The notes under the pieces: generated by a model | What the model was told of the DNA's origin: nothing | Databases searched by the model: none | Seen by the model: only the letters and a program-made list of their open reading frames with translations | Source: an uncultured Oscillospiraceae bacterium | GTDB lineage: Bacteria; Bacillota; Clostridia; Oscillospirales; Acutalibacteraceae | DNA length: 64,000 nucleotides | Assembly (NCBI GenBank): GCA_900541975.1 | Contig: UQLR01000005.1 | Coordinates: 1-64,000 of the forward strand | Reading direction: 5' to 3' | Translations under genes and position numbers: made by a program | Part shown: piece after piece, positions 42,922-52,814 of the stretch | How positions within the stretch are numbered: the first letter of the stretch is position 1 | How the letters are laid out: each line of letters begins with the position of its first letter

Positions 42922-43655
42922 TTCCCAAGATCGTTCATTATTGCTGGTTTGGCGGGGCGGATATGCCGGAAAAGCTGCAAAAGTGTATGGAATCCTGGGA
43001 GCGGCAGCTTCCAGGTTATACGATTATGCGTTGGGATGAGCAGCGTTTTGATGTGAATATGTATTCCTATACAAAGCAGGCTTACGCGTGCGGAAAGTAT
43101 GCCTTTGTAAGCGATGTGGCCAGAATTAAGGCGTTACAGGAATACGGCGGAATTTACATGGATACGGATGTAGAGGTTTTTAAACCCTTTGACAGCGTGC
43201 TGGAGCATCGCTGTGTTTTGGGCTTTGAGTACAGAAACTGGGTTGCTACGAGCTTTATCGCCTGCGAAAAGGGGCACAGTATTTTGCAGGTGTTTGACAA
43301 GGAATACGAAAACGCCACGTTTGAAACGGCCAACGGCGGGATGAACATGGTAACAAATGTAGAACGTCTTACCGCTTTACTGGAAAAACAGGGCCTTGTC
43401 CGGGATAATACGTTTCAGCTTTTGCCTGATGGAATTGCGGTGTATCCAAAGGAATATTTTTCGCCTTATGATTACGGTAACTGCGTTATGGAAAAAACAG
43501 AAAATTCTGTTTGTGCACACCATTTTTATGCAACGTGGCTTCCGTGGAAAACCCAGATGAAAAAGACGGTTAAAAGGGTGATTACGGCGGGGATTGGAAA
43601 GAAGAACCTGGTTGCGCTGCGCAATAAGCTCCGGGGGCAGAACGAGCAGGAATAG
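42918..43655 (+). CDS. GT32-type glycosyltransferase (DXD sugar-binding)
   Basis: 245 residues. Start IPKIVHYCWFGGADMPE, then WDEQRFD and VSDVARIKALQEYGGIYMDTDVEV, with the DTD metal site at about residue 80. This is the capsule/mannosyltransferase OCH1-like family. The ATG overlaps the previous stop (ATGA). A strong hairpin follows. Confidence 0.9.
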   Translation: MIPKIVHYCWFGGADMPEKLQKCMESWERQLPGYTIMRWDEQRFDVNMYSYTKQAYACGKYAFVSDVARIKALQEYGGIYMDTDVEVFKPFDSVLEHRCVLGFEYRNWVATSFIACEKGHSILQVFDKEYENATFETANGGMNMVTNVERLTALLEKQGLVRDNTFQLLPDGIAVYPKEYFSPYDYGNCVMEKTENSVCAHHFYATWLPWKTQMKKTVKRVITAGIGKKNLVALRNKLRGQNEQE

Positions 43656-43665
43656 CGGATAGAAA

Positions 43666-43698
43666 GGCGTCTGTGCCTGCGCCACAGGCGCAGACGCC
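43666..43698 (+). promoter_or_regulatory. Strong GC-rich hairpin inside the polysaccharide locus
   Basis: A 14-base-pair stem (43666-43679 with 43685-43698, one G:T pair) and a five-base loop. No T run follows, so it is not a standard terminator. It may mark an mRNA processing or pausing point between the GT32 gene and wecB. Confidence 0.6.
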
Positions 43699-43770
43699 AT
43701 ATAAATAAGCTTTGTAACCGGCATTTTATGCGGGAAGGAAAAAGACCCGACAGGACATGGGAGAGTAGCT

Positions 43771-44868
43771 ATGAAAAAGATCTTACTGGTATTTGGAACA
43801 AGGCCGGAGGCGATTAAAATGTGCCCGCTGGTCAATGAATTGAAGCAGCGCGCCGCCTTTGCTGTAAAGGTCTGCGTCAGCGGACAGCACAGGCAAATGC
43901 TCGACCAGGTGCTGGCTGCCTTCCAGGTAGAGCCCGATTATGATCTGAATATTATGAGGGAGCAGCAAAGCCTGTTTGATATTACTGAAAATTTGCTGCA
44001 CAGCGTAAGAGGTGTGCTGGAAAAAGAAAAACCGGATATGGTTCTTGTACATGGCGATACATCCACAACCTTTGTGACGGCGCTTTGCTGCTTTTATCTG
44101 CAAATTCCCGTTGGGCATGTGGAGGCAGGACTGCGCACGTATAATATTTATTCACCTTACCCGGAAGAATTTAACCGGCAGGCGGTGGGGATTGTGGCCG
44201 CTTATCATTTTGCACCCACGCAGCTTGCCAGAGAAAATTTGCTGAAGGAAGGAAAGCAGGCTGCGCATATTTTTGTGACGGGGAACACTGCCATAGACGC
44301 ACTAAAGACCACGGTAAGGAAGGATTACACCCACCCGCAGCTTGCCTGGGCGTCTGACAGCAGGTTGCTCATGCTCACCGCGCACAGGCGGGAGAATCTG
44401 GGAAAGCCGCTTGTTCATATGTTTTGTGCGATCAAAAGAATTGTGGATCAAACGCCGGATGTAAAGGTGATTTATCCGATTCATATGAATCCGGAGGTCA
44501 GAAAGGCGGCAAAGGACGTATTGGGGGACTGTGATAGGATTCGAATCATAGAGCCGTTGGACGTTTTAGATTTTCATAATTTTCTGGCCCGTGCGTATTT
44601 AATTTTGACAGACAGCGGCGGGATTCAGGAAGAAGCGCCTTCTCTTGGGAAACCGGTCCTTGTTATGCGCGATACCACAGAGCGCCCGGAGGGTGTAAAA
44701 GCGGGAACTTTAAAGCTTGTAGGTACACAGGAGCAGACAATTTACGGTGAACTGCAAAGCCTGCTGCAGGACAAACAGGCATACCATGCGATGAGCCGCG
44801 CTTCCAATCCGTATGGCGACGGATTTGCCTGCAAGCGCATAGCGGACATATTGGAAACCAGATTATAA
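43771..44868 (+). CDS. wecB: UDP-GlcNAc 2-epimerase (non-hydrolysing)
   Basis: 365 residues. Converts UDP-GlcNAc to UDP-ManNAc, which feeds the repeat unit. Motifs in order: FGTRPEAIKMCPLV, SGQHRQMLDQVL, VHGDTSTT, HVEAGLRTYN, PEEFNRQ, TAHRREN and DSGGIQEEAPSLGKPVLVMR. Length is usual. A UDP-ManNAc dehydrogenase does not accompany it, so ManNAc itself or an enzyme elsewhere is implied. Confidence 0.95.
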   Translation: MKKILLVFGTRPEAIKMCPLVNELKQRAAFAVKVCVSGQHRQMLDQVLAAFQVEPDYDLNIMREQQSLFDITENLLHSVRGVLEKEKPDMVLVHGDTSTTFVTALCCFYLQIPVGHVEAGLRTYNIYSPYPEEFNRQAVGIVAAYHFAPTQLARENLLKEGKQAAHIFVTGNTAIDALKTTVRKDYTHPQLAWASDSRLLMLTAHRRENLGKPLVHMFCAIKRIVDQTPDVKVIYPIHMNPEVRKAAKDVLGDCDRIRIIEPLDVLDFHNFLARAYLILTDSGGIQEEAPSLGKPVLVMRDTTERPEGVKAGTLKLVGTQEQTIYGELQSLLQDKQAYHAMSRASNPYGDGFACKRIADILETRL

Positions 44869-44879
44869 AGGAGATACGC

Positions 44880-46127
44880 ATGAAAGCATTGTATGTTGTG
44901 GGAAGCTGCCTTAGATGCAATACATCTGCAAATATGAGCCATAACGGCTATGTGCAGGGACTGATAGAAAACGGGTTTGAAGTTGACATTATTATGGAAA
45001 ACATCAGCTTTGGCGAGGTGGACAATGCCATGCCCGTTTTCCGTGAGGCGAACTATTTTGAATATAATTCCGTACCGTTTTCCAGTAAGCTGAAAAACAA
45101 GGTGAAAAAAAGGGTGGACGCTCCCGGACAACAGAGCCTGCAGGCCGCGCCGGCAGGCAAACAGCAGGACAACAGGCCGGCGGTTAAGGCAAGGCTCAGG
45201 AAAATTTTAAAGAAGCTTTATACCGTTTTTTTTAACAGGGATCACCCCTATCTTTTGGATAAAAAATGGCTGAAAAATGCCGCGCGTTTTAAAAGCGATA
45301 CACTGTATGACGTTGTAATTTCCAATTCCTCCCCTGCTTCCGGACATAAGCTGGTGTCTGTTTTAAAATGCAAAAACCATATAAAATATAAGAAATGGAT
45401 CCAAATCTGGGAAGATCCCTGGTATTATGACCTGTATGCAACGAAAAAGAAAGAAGCCATATTGCAGGAAGAACGGCGTCTTTTGGAGCAGGCGGATGAA
45501 ATTTATTATGTCAGTCCGCTGACGCTGGAAAACCAGAAGAAATATTTTAAAAGTTGTGCTGCAAAGATGCGGTTTATACCGTTGCCATACCTTGTTACGG
45601 ATCAGAACGCCGTGAAGAAAATGGACCAAAAGCAGCCAACGCAGATTTTGTTTGGTTATTTTGGAGATTATTATTCCCATGTAAGAAATTTACGCCCGTT
45701 TTATCAGGCGCTTTGCAGATCGGGCGCCGCCGGATACATATGCGGCGATACAAATGAACATTTTACCAGTACGGAGCAGGTGAAAATTTTTGGGCGCCTG
45801 ACGCTGGAAAAGCTCAATCCCATTCAGAAAAAAACTTCCGTACTGGTGCATTTATCCAATTTAAAGGGTGGGCAGATCCCGGGAAAAATTTATCATTACA
45901 GCGCTACAGATAAGCCAATTTTATTTATTTTAGACGGAACCGCGCAGGAACAGGAAAAGATTATACAGTATTTTAAGCCATACGACAGATTTTATTTTTG
46001 CAGCAACGAAACAGACGCCATTTTGCAGATGATCCAAAAATTTTTGCAAAAAGAAATTTCTTTACAGGCAAAGCCTCTGGCGGACTTTTCTCCTTATCAC
46101 GTTGTAAAGACATTGCTTTGGCGATAA
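44880..46127 (+). CDS. Putative GT-B glycosyltransferase
   Basis: 415 residues. I do not recognise a close family, but the layout is GT-B: an N-terminal half with a nucleotide-fold start (ALYVVGSCLRCNTSANMSHNGY) and a C-terminal half with LFGYFGDYYSHVRNLRPFYQAL, KIFGRLTLEKL and GQIPGKIYHYSATDKPILF, which resembles the donor-binding end of WcaI-like enzymes. A basic, Gln-rich stretch at about residues 75-110 looks like a loop. GGAGATACGC lies before the ATG. Confidence 0.65.
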   Translation: MKALYVVGSCLRCNTSANMSHNGYVQGLIENGFEVDIIMENISFGEVDNAMPVFREANYFEYNSVPFSSKLKNKVKKRVDAPGQQSLQAAPAGKQQDNRPAVKARLRKILKKLYTVFFNRDHPYLLDKKWLKNAARFKSDTLYDVVISNSSPASGHKLVSVLKCKNHIKYKKWIQIWEDPWYYDLYATKKKEAILQEERRLLEQADEIYYVSPLTLENQKKYFKSCAAKMRFIPLPYLVTDQNAVKKMDQKQPTQILFGYFGDYYSHVRNLRPFYQALCRSGAAGYICGDTNEHFTSTEQVKIFGRLTLEKLNPIQKKTSVLVHLSNLKGGQIPGKIYHYSATDKPILFILDGTAQEQEKIIQYFKPYDRFYFCSNETDAILQMIQKFLQKEISLQAKPLADFSPYHVVKTLLWR

Positions 46128-46140
46128 TTGGGGTGATATT

Positions 46141-47331
46141 TTGAAAAAGAAGCTTTTGTTTATCAATGGCCATATGAAGCCGGGGGGATGTGAGCGGTCC
46201 CTGGCGGATTTGCTTTGCCATATGGATTTTTCCAGATATGACGTAGATCTTTTGCTGTTTGAGGACGTTGGGCCGTATGCAGAGGAGCTGCCGGGCGAGG
46301 TTCGCGTTATTTTTTATGATATTACAAAAGCGTTTGGCTCTTATATGGCTTGTATCGGGCGTGCGGCCAGGCATAGGGATGGTTTTACTTTTGCGTTTAG
46401 AAATGCCATATTGCTTCAAAAGCTGTTTGGAGGAAAAACCCTGCGCCTTTGCAGCTTTTTATTTAAAAGGCTGCAAAAGCGCTATGACTGCGTGATTGCG
46501 TACAGGTCGGGCTTTTGTACGGATTTTGCAGCTTACGCCGTCAAGGCGGAGCAGAAAATAAGCTGGTGGCATCACGGCGCGCTGGATATGAGTGAAAAAA
46601 GCAAAAAAAATTTACAGCGCGCTTATCGGAAAATGGACTGTGTAGCGGTGGTTTCAGAGGGCTGCCGGACATTTTTAGCGCGTGCGTTTCCTGACCTGAA
46701 GGATAAATTTATAACCGTCCCAAACCTGGTAGATAAAAGAGAAATAGAAAAAAAAGCAGGGCTTTATCAGCCGGAGGTTGACACAAACAGCTGTTTTCTG
46801 AAGCTTGTAAGCGTGGGAAGGCTGTCGCCGGAAAAAAACATGCTTGTATGTCTGCAGGTCTGCGCGCTTTTAAAGAAACACGGCTACAGGGTAAAATGGT
46901 ATATAATTGGTGGCGGCACACAGGAAAAAGAACTTAAAGACAAAATTTGCAAATATGCGTTGCAGCAGGAGATTGTATATACCGGCAGCTTGCAAAACCC
47001 GTACCCGTACATAAATGTGGCGGATATCTATGTACATCCTTCTTTGGTGGAGTCGCAGGGACTTTCCATCCTGGAAGCGATGGCGCTTGGAAAACCGGTT
47101 GTTGTGGTGCGGTCTTTGGGGCCGGAGGAATTTATCCGCAATGGGGAAAACGGGCTGTTGACAGAACCACCGGCGCAAAGCATATGCGACGGCATTATGG
47201 CTCTTGCACACAATACGGCGCTGCTGCAGAAGATAAAGAAAAAAGCGACGGAAACGGTAGAAGCATACAGCCCCGAAAGGGTACTGCAAAAATTTTACAG
47301 CCTGCTGGAGAATACGGGAAAGGAAGTATGA
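46141..47331 (+). CDS. Glycosyltransferase family 4 (GT-B)
   Basis: 396 residues with a TTG start preceded by GGGGTGAT. Start LLFINGHMKPGGCERSLADLL; donor half with SVGRLSPEKNMLV, WYIIGGGTQEKEL and SLVESQGLSILEAMALGKPVVV. It is a likely paralogue of the enzyme at 41716-42921. It lies 13 bases after the previous gene. Confidence 0.9.
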   Translation: MKKKLLFINGHMKPGGCERSLADLLCHMDFSRYDVDLLLFEDVGPYAEELPGEVRVIFYDITKAFGSYMACIGRAARHRDGFTFAFRNAILLQKLFGGKTLRLCSFLFKRLQKRYDCVIAYRSGFCTDFAAYAVKAEQKISWWHHGALDMSEKSKKNLQRAYRKMDCVAVVSEGCRTFLARAFPDLKDKFITVPNLVDKREIEKKAGLYQPEVDTNSCFLKLVSVGRLSPEKNMLVCLQVCALLKKHGYRVKWYIIGGGTQEKELKDKICKYALQQEIVYTGSLQNPYPYINVADIYVHPSLVESQGLSILEAMALGKPVVVVRSLGPEEFIRNGENGLLTEPPAQSICDGIMALAHNTALLQKIKKKATETVEAYSPERVLQKFYSLLENTGKEV

Positions 47332-47337
47332 TAAACA

Positions 47338-47862
47338 ATGCTTGGAAGAATTAAAAGACTGTTTATAAAGCCCAAAAGCCAAATAGAGTATCTGCGCGAG
47401 AACGGATGTAAGATAGGCCGAAATGTAGACCTGGTAAACAGCAAAATAGACGCCTGCCATCCCTTTCTGATTACAATAGGCGATAATGTGACCATTACAA
47501 ATTCCACGGTACTTGCGCACGACGCCAGCACAAAAAAAACGCTGGGCTACAGTAAGGTGGGGCGTGTAACCATTGGAAACGATGTTTTTATCGGGTATGG
47601 AAGCGTAATCCTCCCGAATACAAAGATTGGGAACAAGGTAATTGTGGGGGCCGGCACGGTGGTTGCAAAGGATGTTCCGGACAACGTGGTGATTGCAGGG
47701 AACCCCTGGCGGGTGCTTTGTACATTTGACGCATATATGGAGAAGAATCGAGCGCAGATGCAAACAGCGCCCGTTTATAATACGCTGTTTACGGAGAAAA
47801 CGCCGCAGGAAAAGGAAACCATGTTCAGGGAGCTGGATGGAAGGATTGGTTATGACCTGTAA
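47338..47862 (+). CDS. Left-handed beta-helix acyltransferase
   Basis: 174 residues with hexapeptide repeats (ITIGDNVTITNSTVLAHDAS, VTIGNDVFIGYGSVILPNTKIG, VIVGAGTVVAKDVPDNVVIAGNP). The catalytic His is in LAHDAS. An O-acetyltransferase of the serine acetyltransferase/NeuD-like group. It starts six bases after the previous stop, so it is coupled to that glycosyltransferase. Confidence 0.88.
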   Translation: MLGRIKRLFIKPKSQIEYLRENGCKIGRNVDLVNSKIDACHPFLITIGDNVTITNSTVLAHDASTKKTLGYSKVGRVTIGNDVFIGYGSVILPNTKIGNKVIVGAGTVVAKDVPDNVVIAGNPWRVLCTFDAYMEKNRAQMQTAPVYNTLFTEKTPQEKETMFRELDGRIGYDL

Positions 47863-47898
47863 AGACGGTGTATACGGATAAAGGAGAAGGACAAAGTT

Positions 47899-49071
47899 AT
47901 GAGCAGAATTGTTCTTTATTCGCATGGCGGCGCGGGAAACCACGGCTGTGAAGCGATTGTAAGAGGAACATGCAAAATCCTGCAGGCAGATGAGCGTAAG
48001 CTTGTGTTGTATTCGCTGCAAAGGCAGGAGGACGAAAGATACGGCTTACAGAGCCTTTTGCAGGTTGAAGACCACAGAAGGGCATACAGCAGACTGTCGC
48101 CGCAGCGTATGTGGGCGTCTTTTATGGTTCGGCTGAAAAGACCGGCTTATGCAGAGCGTCTTCCGCTGAAGCATCTGTTTGAAACATATGGCAGGGGGGA
48201 TATTGCGCTGTCGATTGGCGGAGACAATTATTGCTACCGCGGGTTTGAGCAATACCGGATATTGAACGACGGTTTTCGGAAAAAGGGCGTCAGAACCGTT
48301 TTGTGGGGCTGTTCGGTAGAGCCGGAAATGATGGACGCTTCTATGAAGGCGGACCTTGCGGGGTATTCTTTGATTACGGCAAGGGAAAGTATCAGCTTTG
48401 AGGCGTTAAAAAAAATTAACCCCCGGACAAGGTTGTATCCGGACCCTGCGTTTGTGCTGGAGAAAAAGGAGTTGCCCTGGCCCGACAGCTTTGACGGAAA
48501 AAATGTAGTAGGGCTTAATATCAGCCCTACGGTAATCAGCTATGAAGAAAATAAAGGAAAAACATTTGACAGCGCAATTGCCTTGATGGAGTATATTCTG
48601 CGGGCTACCAAGATGCAGATTGCGCTGATTCCCCATGTTGTATGGGAAGGAAAAGACGACCGCACGGTTCATAGAAAGCTGTACGATATTTTTAAGGATA
48701 CGGGCCGGGTTGTTTGTGTGGAGGACCACAACTGTATGGAGCTTAAAGGGTACATTGCCCGGTGCAGGATGTTTATTGGTTCCAGGACGCACGCAACGAT
48801 TGCGGCGTATTCCTGCTGTGTGCCGACAGTGGTGATCGGCTACTCTGTCAAAGCAAAGGGTATTGCTAAGGACCTGTTTGGAACATATGAAAACTATGTG
48901 CTCCCCGTACAGGCGATCAGAGACAGGGAAGATATGGCTCATGCATTTGCGTGGCTTTTGAAAAATGAAGATTTTATCCGGAACCATCTGCACACCATAA
49001 TGCCTGCTTATTGCGCAAAAGCAATGGAAGCCGGAAAAGAAATCGACCTGTTAAGGAGTAATTTGTTTTGA
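47899..49071 (+). CDS. Polysaccharide pyruvyl transferase family protein
   Basis: 390 residues. Starts IVLYSHGGAGNHGCEAIVRG, the glycine-rich motif of the CsaB/WcaK family, and ends with SRTHATIAAYSCCVPTVVIGYSVKAKGIAKDLFG. The family puts ketal-linked pyruvate on sugars. It comes directly before the flippase (stop/start overlap TTGA) and near the Fe-S protein that usually accompanies it in such loci. Confidence 0.9.
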   Translation: MSRIVLYSHGGAGNHGCEAIVRGTCKILQADERKLVLYSLQRQEDERYGLQSLLQVEDHRRAYSRLSPQRMWASFMVRLKRPAYAERLPLKHLFETYGRGDIALSIGGDNYCYRGFEQYRILNDGFRKKGVRTVLWGCSVEPEMMDASMKADLAGYSLITARESISFEALKKINPRTRLYPDPAFVLEKKELPWPDSFDGKNVVGLNISPTVISYEENKGKTFDSAIALMEYILRATKMQIALIPHVVWEGKDDRTVHRKLYDIFKDTGRVVCVEDHNCMELKGYIARCRMFIGSRTHATIAAYSCCVPTVVIGYSVKAKGIAKDLFGTYENYVLPVQAIRDREDMAHAFAWLLKNEDFIRNHLHTIMPAYCAKAMEAGKEIDLLRSNLF

Positions 49072-50603
49072 AGAAAAATCAGTTGAAGTCAGGTGTGGTT
49101 CTGTCTTATATTAATCTGGCTTTAAGCAGTGCTATACCGATTCTTTATACCCCTGTTATGCTGCAGATACTTGGGCAGTCCGAATATGGGCTTTACAGCC
49201 TGGCAAATTCTGTGGTAGGCTATCTTTCCCTGCTAAACTTTGGGATTGGAAGCACAGTTGTGCGGTATTTGACCAAATGCCGGGCGCAAAACGACAGGAA
49301 AGGCGAAGAACGAATGCTTGGCCTTTTTGTTGTTATTTACAGCGCGCTGACGTTGCTTGTTCTGATAGTTGGTACAATCTGCGCGTTAAATTGCGGCCTG
49401 GTATATTCTGCAAAGCTTACCCGGGAAGAGCTCAGCCGCATGCAGCTTCTGATTTTCTTAATGACCATCAATACCGCCATTACGTTTTTGTTCAGTGCGT
49501 TTACCTCTGTGGTTTTGGCGCATGAACGGTATGTATTTAAAAAGCTGACGGAAATGCTGTCCACCGTACTGGCGCCCTGCATGAACCTGCTGATGCTCTT
49601 TATGGGGTTTGCTTCGGTCGGACTGGTTATTGCAACAACGATCGTCCATTTGCTTATGTATGGCTCGAATTTATTTTACTGCCTGCGGGTGTTGAAAATC
49701 CGGCCCAGGTTTAAAAATATGCCGTTTGGTATCATGAAAGAGCTGGTTGCTTTTTCTGCTTTTGTTTTTCTGGGCATGGTGGGCGATATGCTTTACTGGG
49801 CGACCGACAAGCTCATTATTGGAGCGATGATTGGTACCGCGGCGGTGGCCGTATATAATGTGGGCGCTACGTTCAACACGATTGTGACGTCTGTTTCTTC
49901 CGCGATCAGCGGTGTTTTAACGCCGCGCATTACCAATATGGTGTTTACCGACTGCTCGAAAAAGGAATTGACAGATATATTTATCCGGGTGGGAAGGCTG
50001 CAGTATATTCTTGTGTCGTTTATTATTTCTGCCTTTATTGTTTTTGGGCAGCAATTTATACGGCTTTGGGCCGGGGAAGCGTATGCACAGGCGTACCCTG
50101 TGGCATTGCTGACGCTGGTTCCGATTTTGATCCCGTTGATACAGAATACGGGAATCAGCATTGTGATTGCGCAAAACAAGCACCGCTTCCGCTCTGTTAT
50201 GTATGCTGTTATTGCCGTTGTAAACGCGATCTCTACCGTTTTTGCAGTGCAGTATTTTGGAATAATTGGCGCGGCGGCCTGCTCGTGTGCCGCTTATATT
50301 TTGGGCAACGGGTTGATTATGAACTGGTATTATTATAAGAAGACGGGGATTGATATCCCGCTGTTTTGGCGCAATATTATAAAGATGAGCCCGGTGGCGG
50401 TAGGAATGACCCTTTTAGGGCTGTTTGCAACCCGGTATTTCAGTATAGATTCCTGGGGGCGTTTCTTTTTAGGGGCAATTGTTTATACGCTGCTGTTTGT
50501 GCCGCTGGCCTATTTTCTGATGATGAACCAATATGAAAGGAATATGGTCAGGGACCCGGTAATAAAATTAAAAAACAAGTTGTTTAAAAAGGAAAAAGTA
50601 TGA
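49068..50603 (+). CDS. Polysaccharide repeat-unit flippase (Wzx/MurJ superfamily)
   Basis: 511 residues with about 14 membrane helices. The start (SYINLALSSAIPILYTPVMLQILGQSEYGLYSLANSVVGYLSLLNFGIGSTVVRYLTK) matches the oligosaccharide flippase family; only short parts are quoted as motif: GQSEYGLY and NFGIGSTVVRY. It moves lipid-linked units across the membrane. The TTG start overlaps the pyruvyltransferase stop; its own stop overlaps the next ATG. Confidence 0.92.
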   Translation: MKKNQLKSGVVLSYINLALSSAIPILYTPVMLQILGQSEYGLYSLANSVVGYLSLLNFGIGSTVVRYLTKCRAQNDRKGEERMLGLFVVIYSALTLLVLIVGTICALNCGLVYSAKLTREELSRMQLLIFLMTINTAITFLFSAFTSVVLAHERYVFKKLTEMLSTVLAPCMNLLMLFMGFASVGLVIATTIVHLLMYGSNLFYCLRVLKIRPRFKNMPFGIMKELVAFSAFVFLGMVGDMLYWATDKLIIGAMIGTAAVAVYNVGATFNTIVTSVSSAISGVLTPRITNMVFTDCSKKELTDIFIRVGRLQYILVSFIISAFIVFGQQFIRLWAGEAYAQAYPVALLTLVPILIPLIQNTGISIVIAQNKHRFRSVMYAVIAVVNAISTVFAVQYFGIIGAAACSCAAYILGNGLIMNWYYYKKTGIDIPLFWRNIIKMSPVAVGMTLLGLFATRYFSIDSWGRFFLGAIVYTLLFVPLAYFLMMNQYERNMVRDPVIKLKNKLFKKEKV

Positions 50604-51779
50604 TGGCTATGATCATAGATAAGGAAAAATGCTGCGGCTGTGGAAGCTGCGGTGCAGTATGTCCGCAGGGTTGTATTACCATGCAGCCGGACGAAGAGGG
50701 CTTTCTTTACCCGCAGATGGATACACAGCGCTGTACAAGCTGCCAGGCATGCCGGACGGTCTGCCCGGTATTACATATGCCGCAGCGCCTGCCTATACAG
50801 GGGACGTATTCTGCATACAGCCGGGATGAGGCAGTGCGCAGGGAAAGCTCCTCCGGCGGTGTTTTTACAGAGCTTGCAAGGCGGGTTCTTGAGAATGGAG
50901 GCGCAGTGTTTGGCGCTGCCTTTGACGGGGCGTTTTGTGTAGAGCATATCTGTGTAGAACGGCAGCAGGCGCTTTATAAGCTGCGGGCGTCAAAATATGT
51001 ACAAAGCAGAACCGGCGGAACATACGGGCAGGCGCGCGCACTGCTGGAGCAGGGACGGCTGGTGCTTTAATAGCGGAACGCCCTGCCAGATTGCGGGGCT
51101 GCGGGCCTATTTAAAAAAGGATTATGAAAATTTGATAACGCAAAGCATGATCTGCCATGGCGTACCTTCCCCGAAAGTATGGAAAAAATATTTGGACTTT
51201 ATTGCCGGAGAAGATACAGTGCAAGGCGTGCAGTTCAGAAATAAGGAAACCGGATGGAAAAAATACAGGCTTAAAATTGTAAAGAAGGGCGGCGCTTATA
51301 GCGCGACAGTTTGGGAAGACCCTTATATGAAAGCGTTTGTCAGAAATTTGGCTTTGCGCCCGTCGTGCGGGGCATGCGCTTTTAAGGGCTATAAGCAGAC
51401 GGCGGATGTTACGCTTGCAGATTACTGGGGCGCAGAACAGCTTGAGCCGGAACTGGACGACGATAAGGGGCTATCCCTGGTGTTTATCCATTCTGAAAAA
51501 GGGCAAAGGCTGTTTGAGAGCCTACACGACGCGATAGCATGGAAGCCGGCAGATATGCATAAAGCCGTTTTATTTAACCAGTCGCTGGTCAAGGCCTCCG
51601 CACCACACAGAAGAAGAGCTTTTTTCTTTTCAAATCTTGAAAAATATCCGTTTGACGTGCTGGTGGAAAAGTGCTTGAAGTCGCCGGGAGCGGTGCAGCT
51701 TGCAAAAAAAACGGCTTATTTTGTAAGCCGGGTCAGAAACAGGGTTAAGCGTATGTTCAACAGAGAGGGCAAAAGGTAA
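50600..51779 (+). pseudogene. Frameshifted Fe-S/F420-reductase beta-like protein
   Basis: Two adjacent frames form one protein of about 392 residues. The first (50600-51070) has two 4Fe-4S motifs (CCGCGSCGAVCPQGC, CTSCQACRTVCP) and the N-terminal F420 hydrogenase/dehydrogenase beta domain, and stops at TAA 51068-51070. The second frame continues without loss (NSGTPCQIAGLRAYL onward, CGACAFKG with further cysteines) to 51779. The junction reads CTT TAA: a +1 slip there restores the protein exactly. It may be a real mutation, a read error, or programmed slippage of the prfB kind. The family accompanies pyruvyltransferases in capsule loci; its reaction is unproven. The ATG overlaps the flippase stop. 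Confidence 0.8.
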
Positions 51780-51788
51780 TGAAAAGGT

Positions 51789-52655
51789 ATGAAAAAGTGT
51801 AAGGAGAAAAGAAAAAAGAGAAGAACGGCAATATGGGCGGCGTTGGCAATCTTTTTGGCGTTATGTATTTTTGTGGTATGGGACCAGTGGAACTTAACGG
51901 CGACGCAGTACGAGATCCGTACAGAAAAGCTGGACAGTCCAGTCCGCATTGTGCAATTAAGCGATCTGCATAATAGAGAATTTGGCCCGGACAATGCAGC
52001 GCTTATAGAAAAGGTGCAGGCATTGTCGCCCGATATAATAGCGGTTACCGGCGACATGAACGCGGACGATTCCAACCAGAAGCAGGTGGTGTTCCCGCTT
52101 CTTAAAAGGCTTGTGCACCTGGCGCCTGTTTATTATTCCCTGGGCAACCATGAATATAAGCTGGATAATCTGGAAGATTTTATTGAACAGATCAGGGCAA
52201 CAGGAACGGTGTTTTTGGACAATGCAATGGTGGATTACCACGTTGGGGCGCAGACGATTACAATTGGAGGTATGAGCGAATATCCATTTTATGACGGATA
52301 TGCCCCGGACTATGACAACAACCAGCGCCATTTTCTGGATGCCTTTACGCAGGAGAAGAATTTTAAGCTTTTGCTGTGCCATTTTCCTGAGCATTATATA
52401 TGGCGTTATCAGGAATACAATATAGATCTTATGCTGGCCGGTCATACGCATGGGGGTGTTGTGCGCATACCGTTTTTGGGCGGAATGGTCGCGCCAAACC
52501 AGGCTGGTCTTTTTCCGGAATATGACGACGGGATGCACAGTTCGGACAGTGCGACTATATTGATTTCAAAGGGGCTGGGGAGCAATTTCTGGTGGCTGCC
52601 CCGGATTAACAACCCGCCTGAAATTACGGTGGTGGATTTAGTGCCGTTGGAGTAA
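51789..52655 (+). CDS. Membrane-anchored metallophosphoesterase (YaeI/YkuE-like)
   Basis: 288 residues. A basic N-terminus and one membrane helix (about 14-32), then a calcineurin-like domain facing outside, with QLSDLHNREFG, VTGDMNADD, LGNHEYKL, LLCHFPEH and LAGHTHGGVVR as metal ligands. Relatives cleave phosphodiesters, some in lipid or wall precursors. It starts ten bases after the frameshifted gene and is the last gene of the polysaccharide run. AAAAGG lies before the ATG. Confidence 0.88.
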   Translation: MKKCKEKRKKRRTAIWAALAIFLALCIFVVWDQWNLTATQYEIRTEKLDSPVRIVQLSDLHNREFGPDNAALIEKVQALSPDIIAVTGDMNADDSNQKQVVFPLLKRLVHLAPVYYSLGNHEYKLDNLEDFIEQIRATGTVFLDNAMVDYHVGAQTITIGGMSEYPFYDGYAPDYDNNQRHFLDAFTQEKNFKLLLCHFPEHYIWRYQEYNIDLMLAGHTHGGVVRIPFLGGMVAPNQAGLFPEYDDGMHSSDSATILISKGLGSNFWWLPRINNPPEITVVDLVPLE

Positions 52656-52814
52656 TACAGTTGTATTTTGCTTTGAAAAACAGAAATGTTGTTTGCCCCG
52701 GCGCGAACCTGCCGGGCCAAACGCTTTAAATAGAATTTTTTTTCAAAAACAGATAAAAATAGATTAAAAGTAAAAAATATTAGGAAAAAATACATTTTTT
52801 AATCGTCTTAGAGG

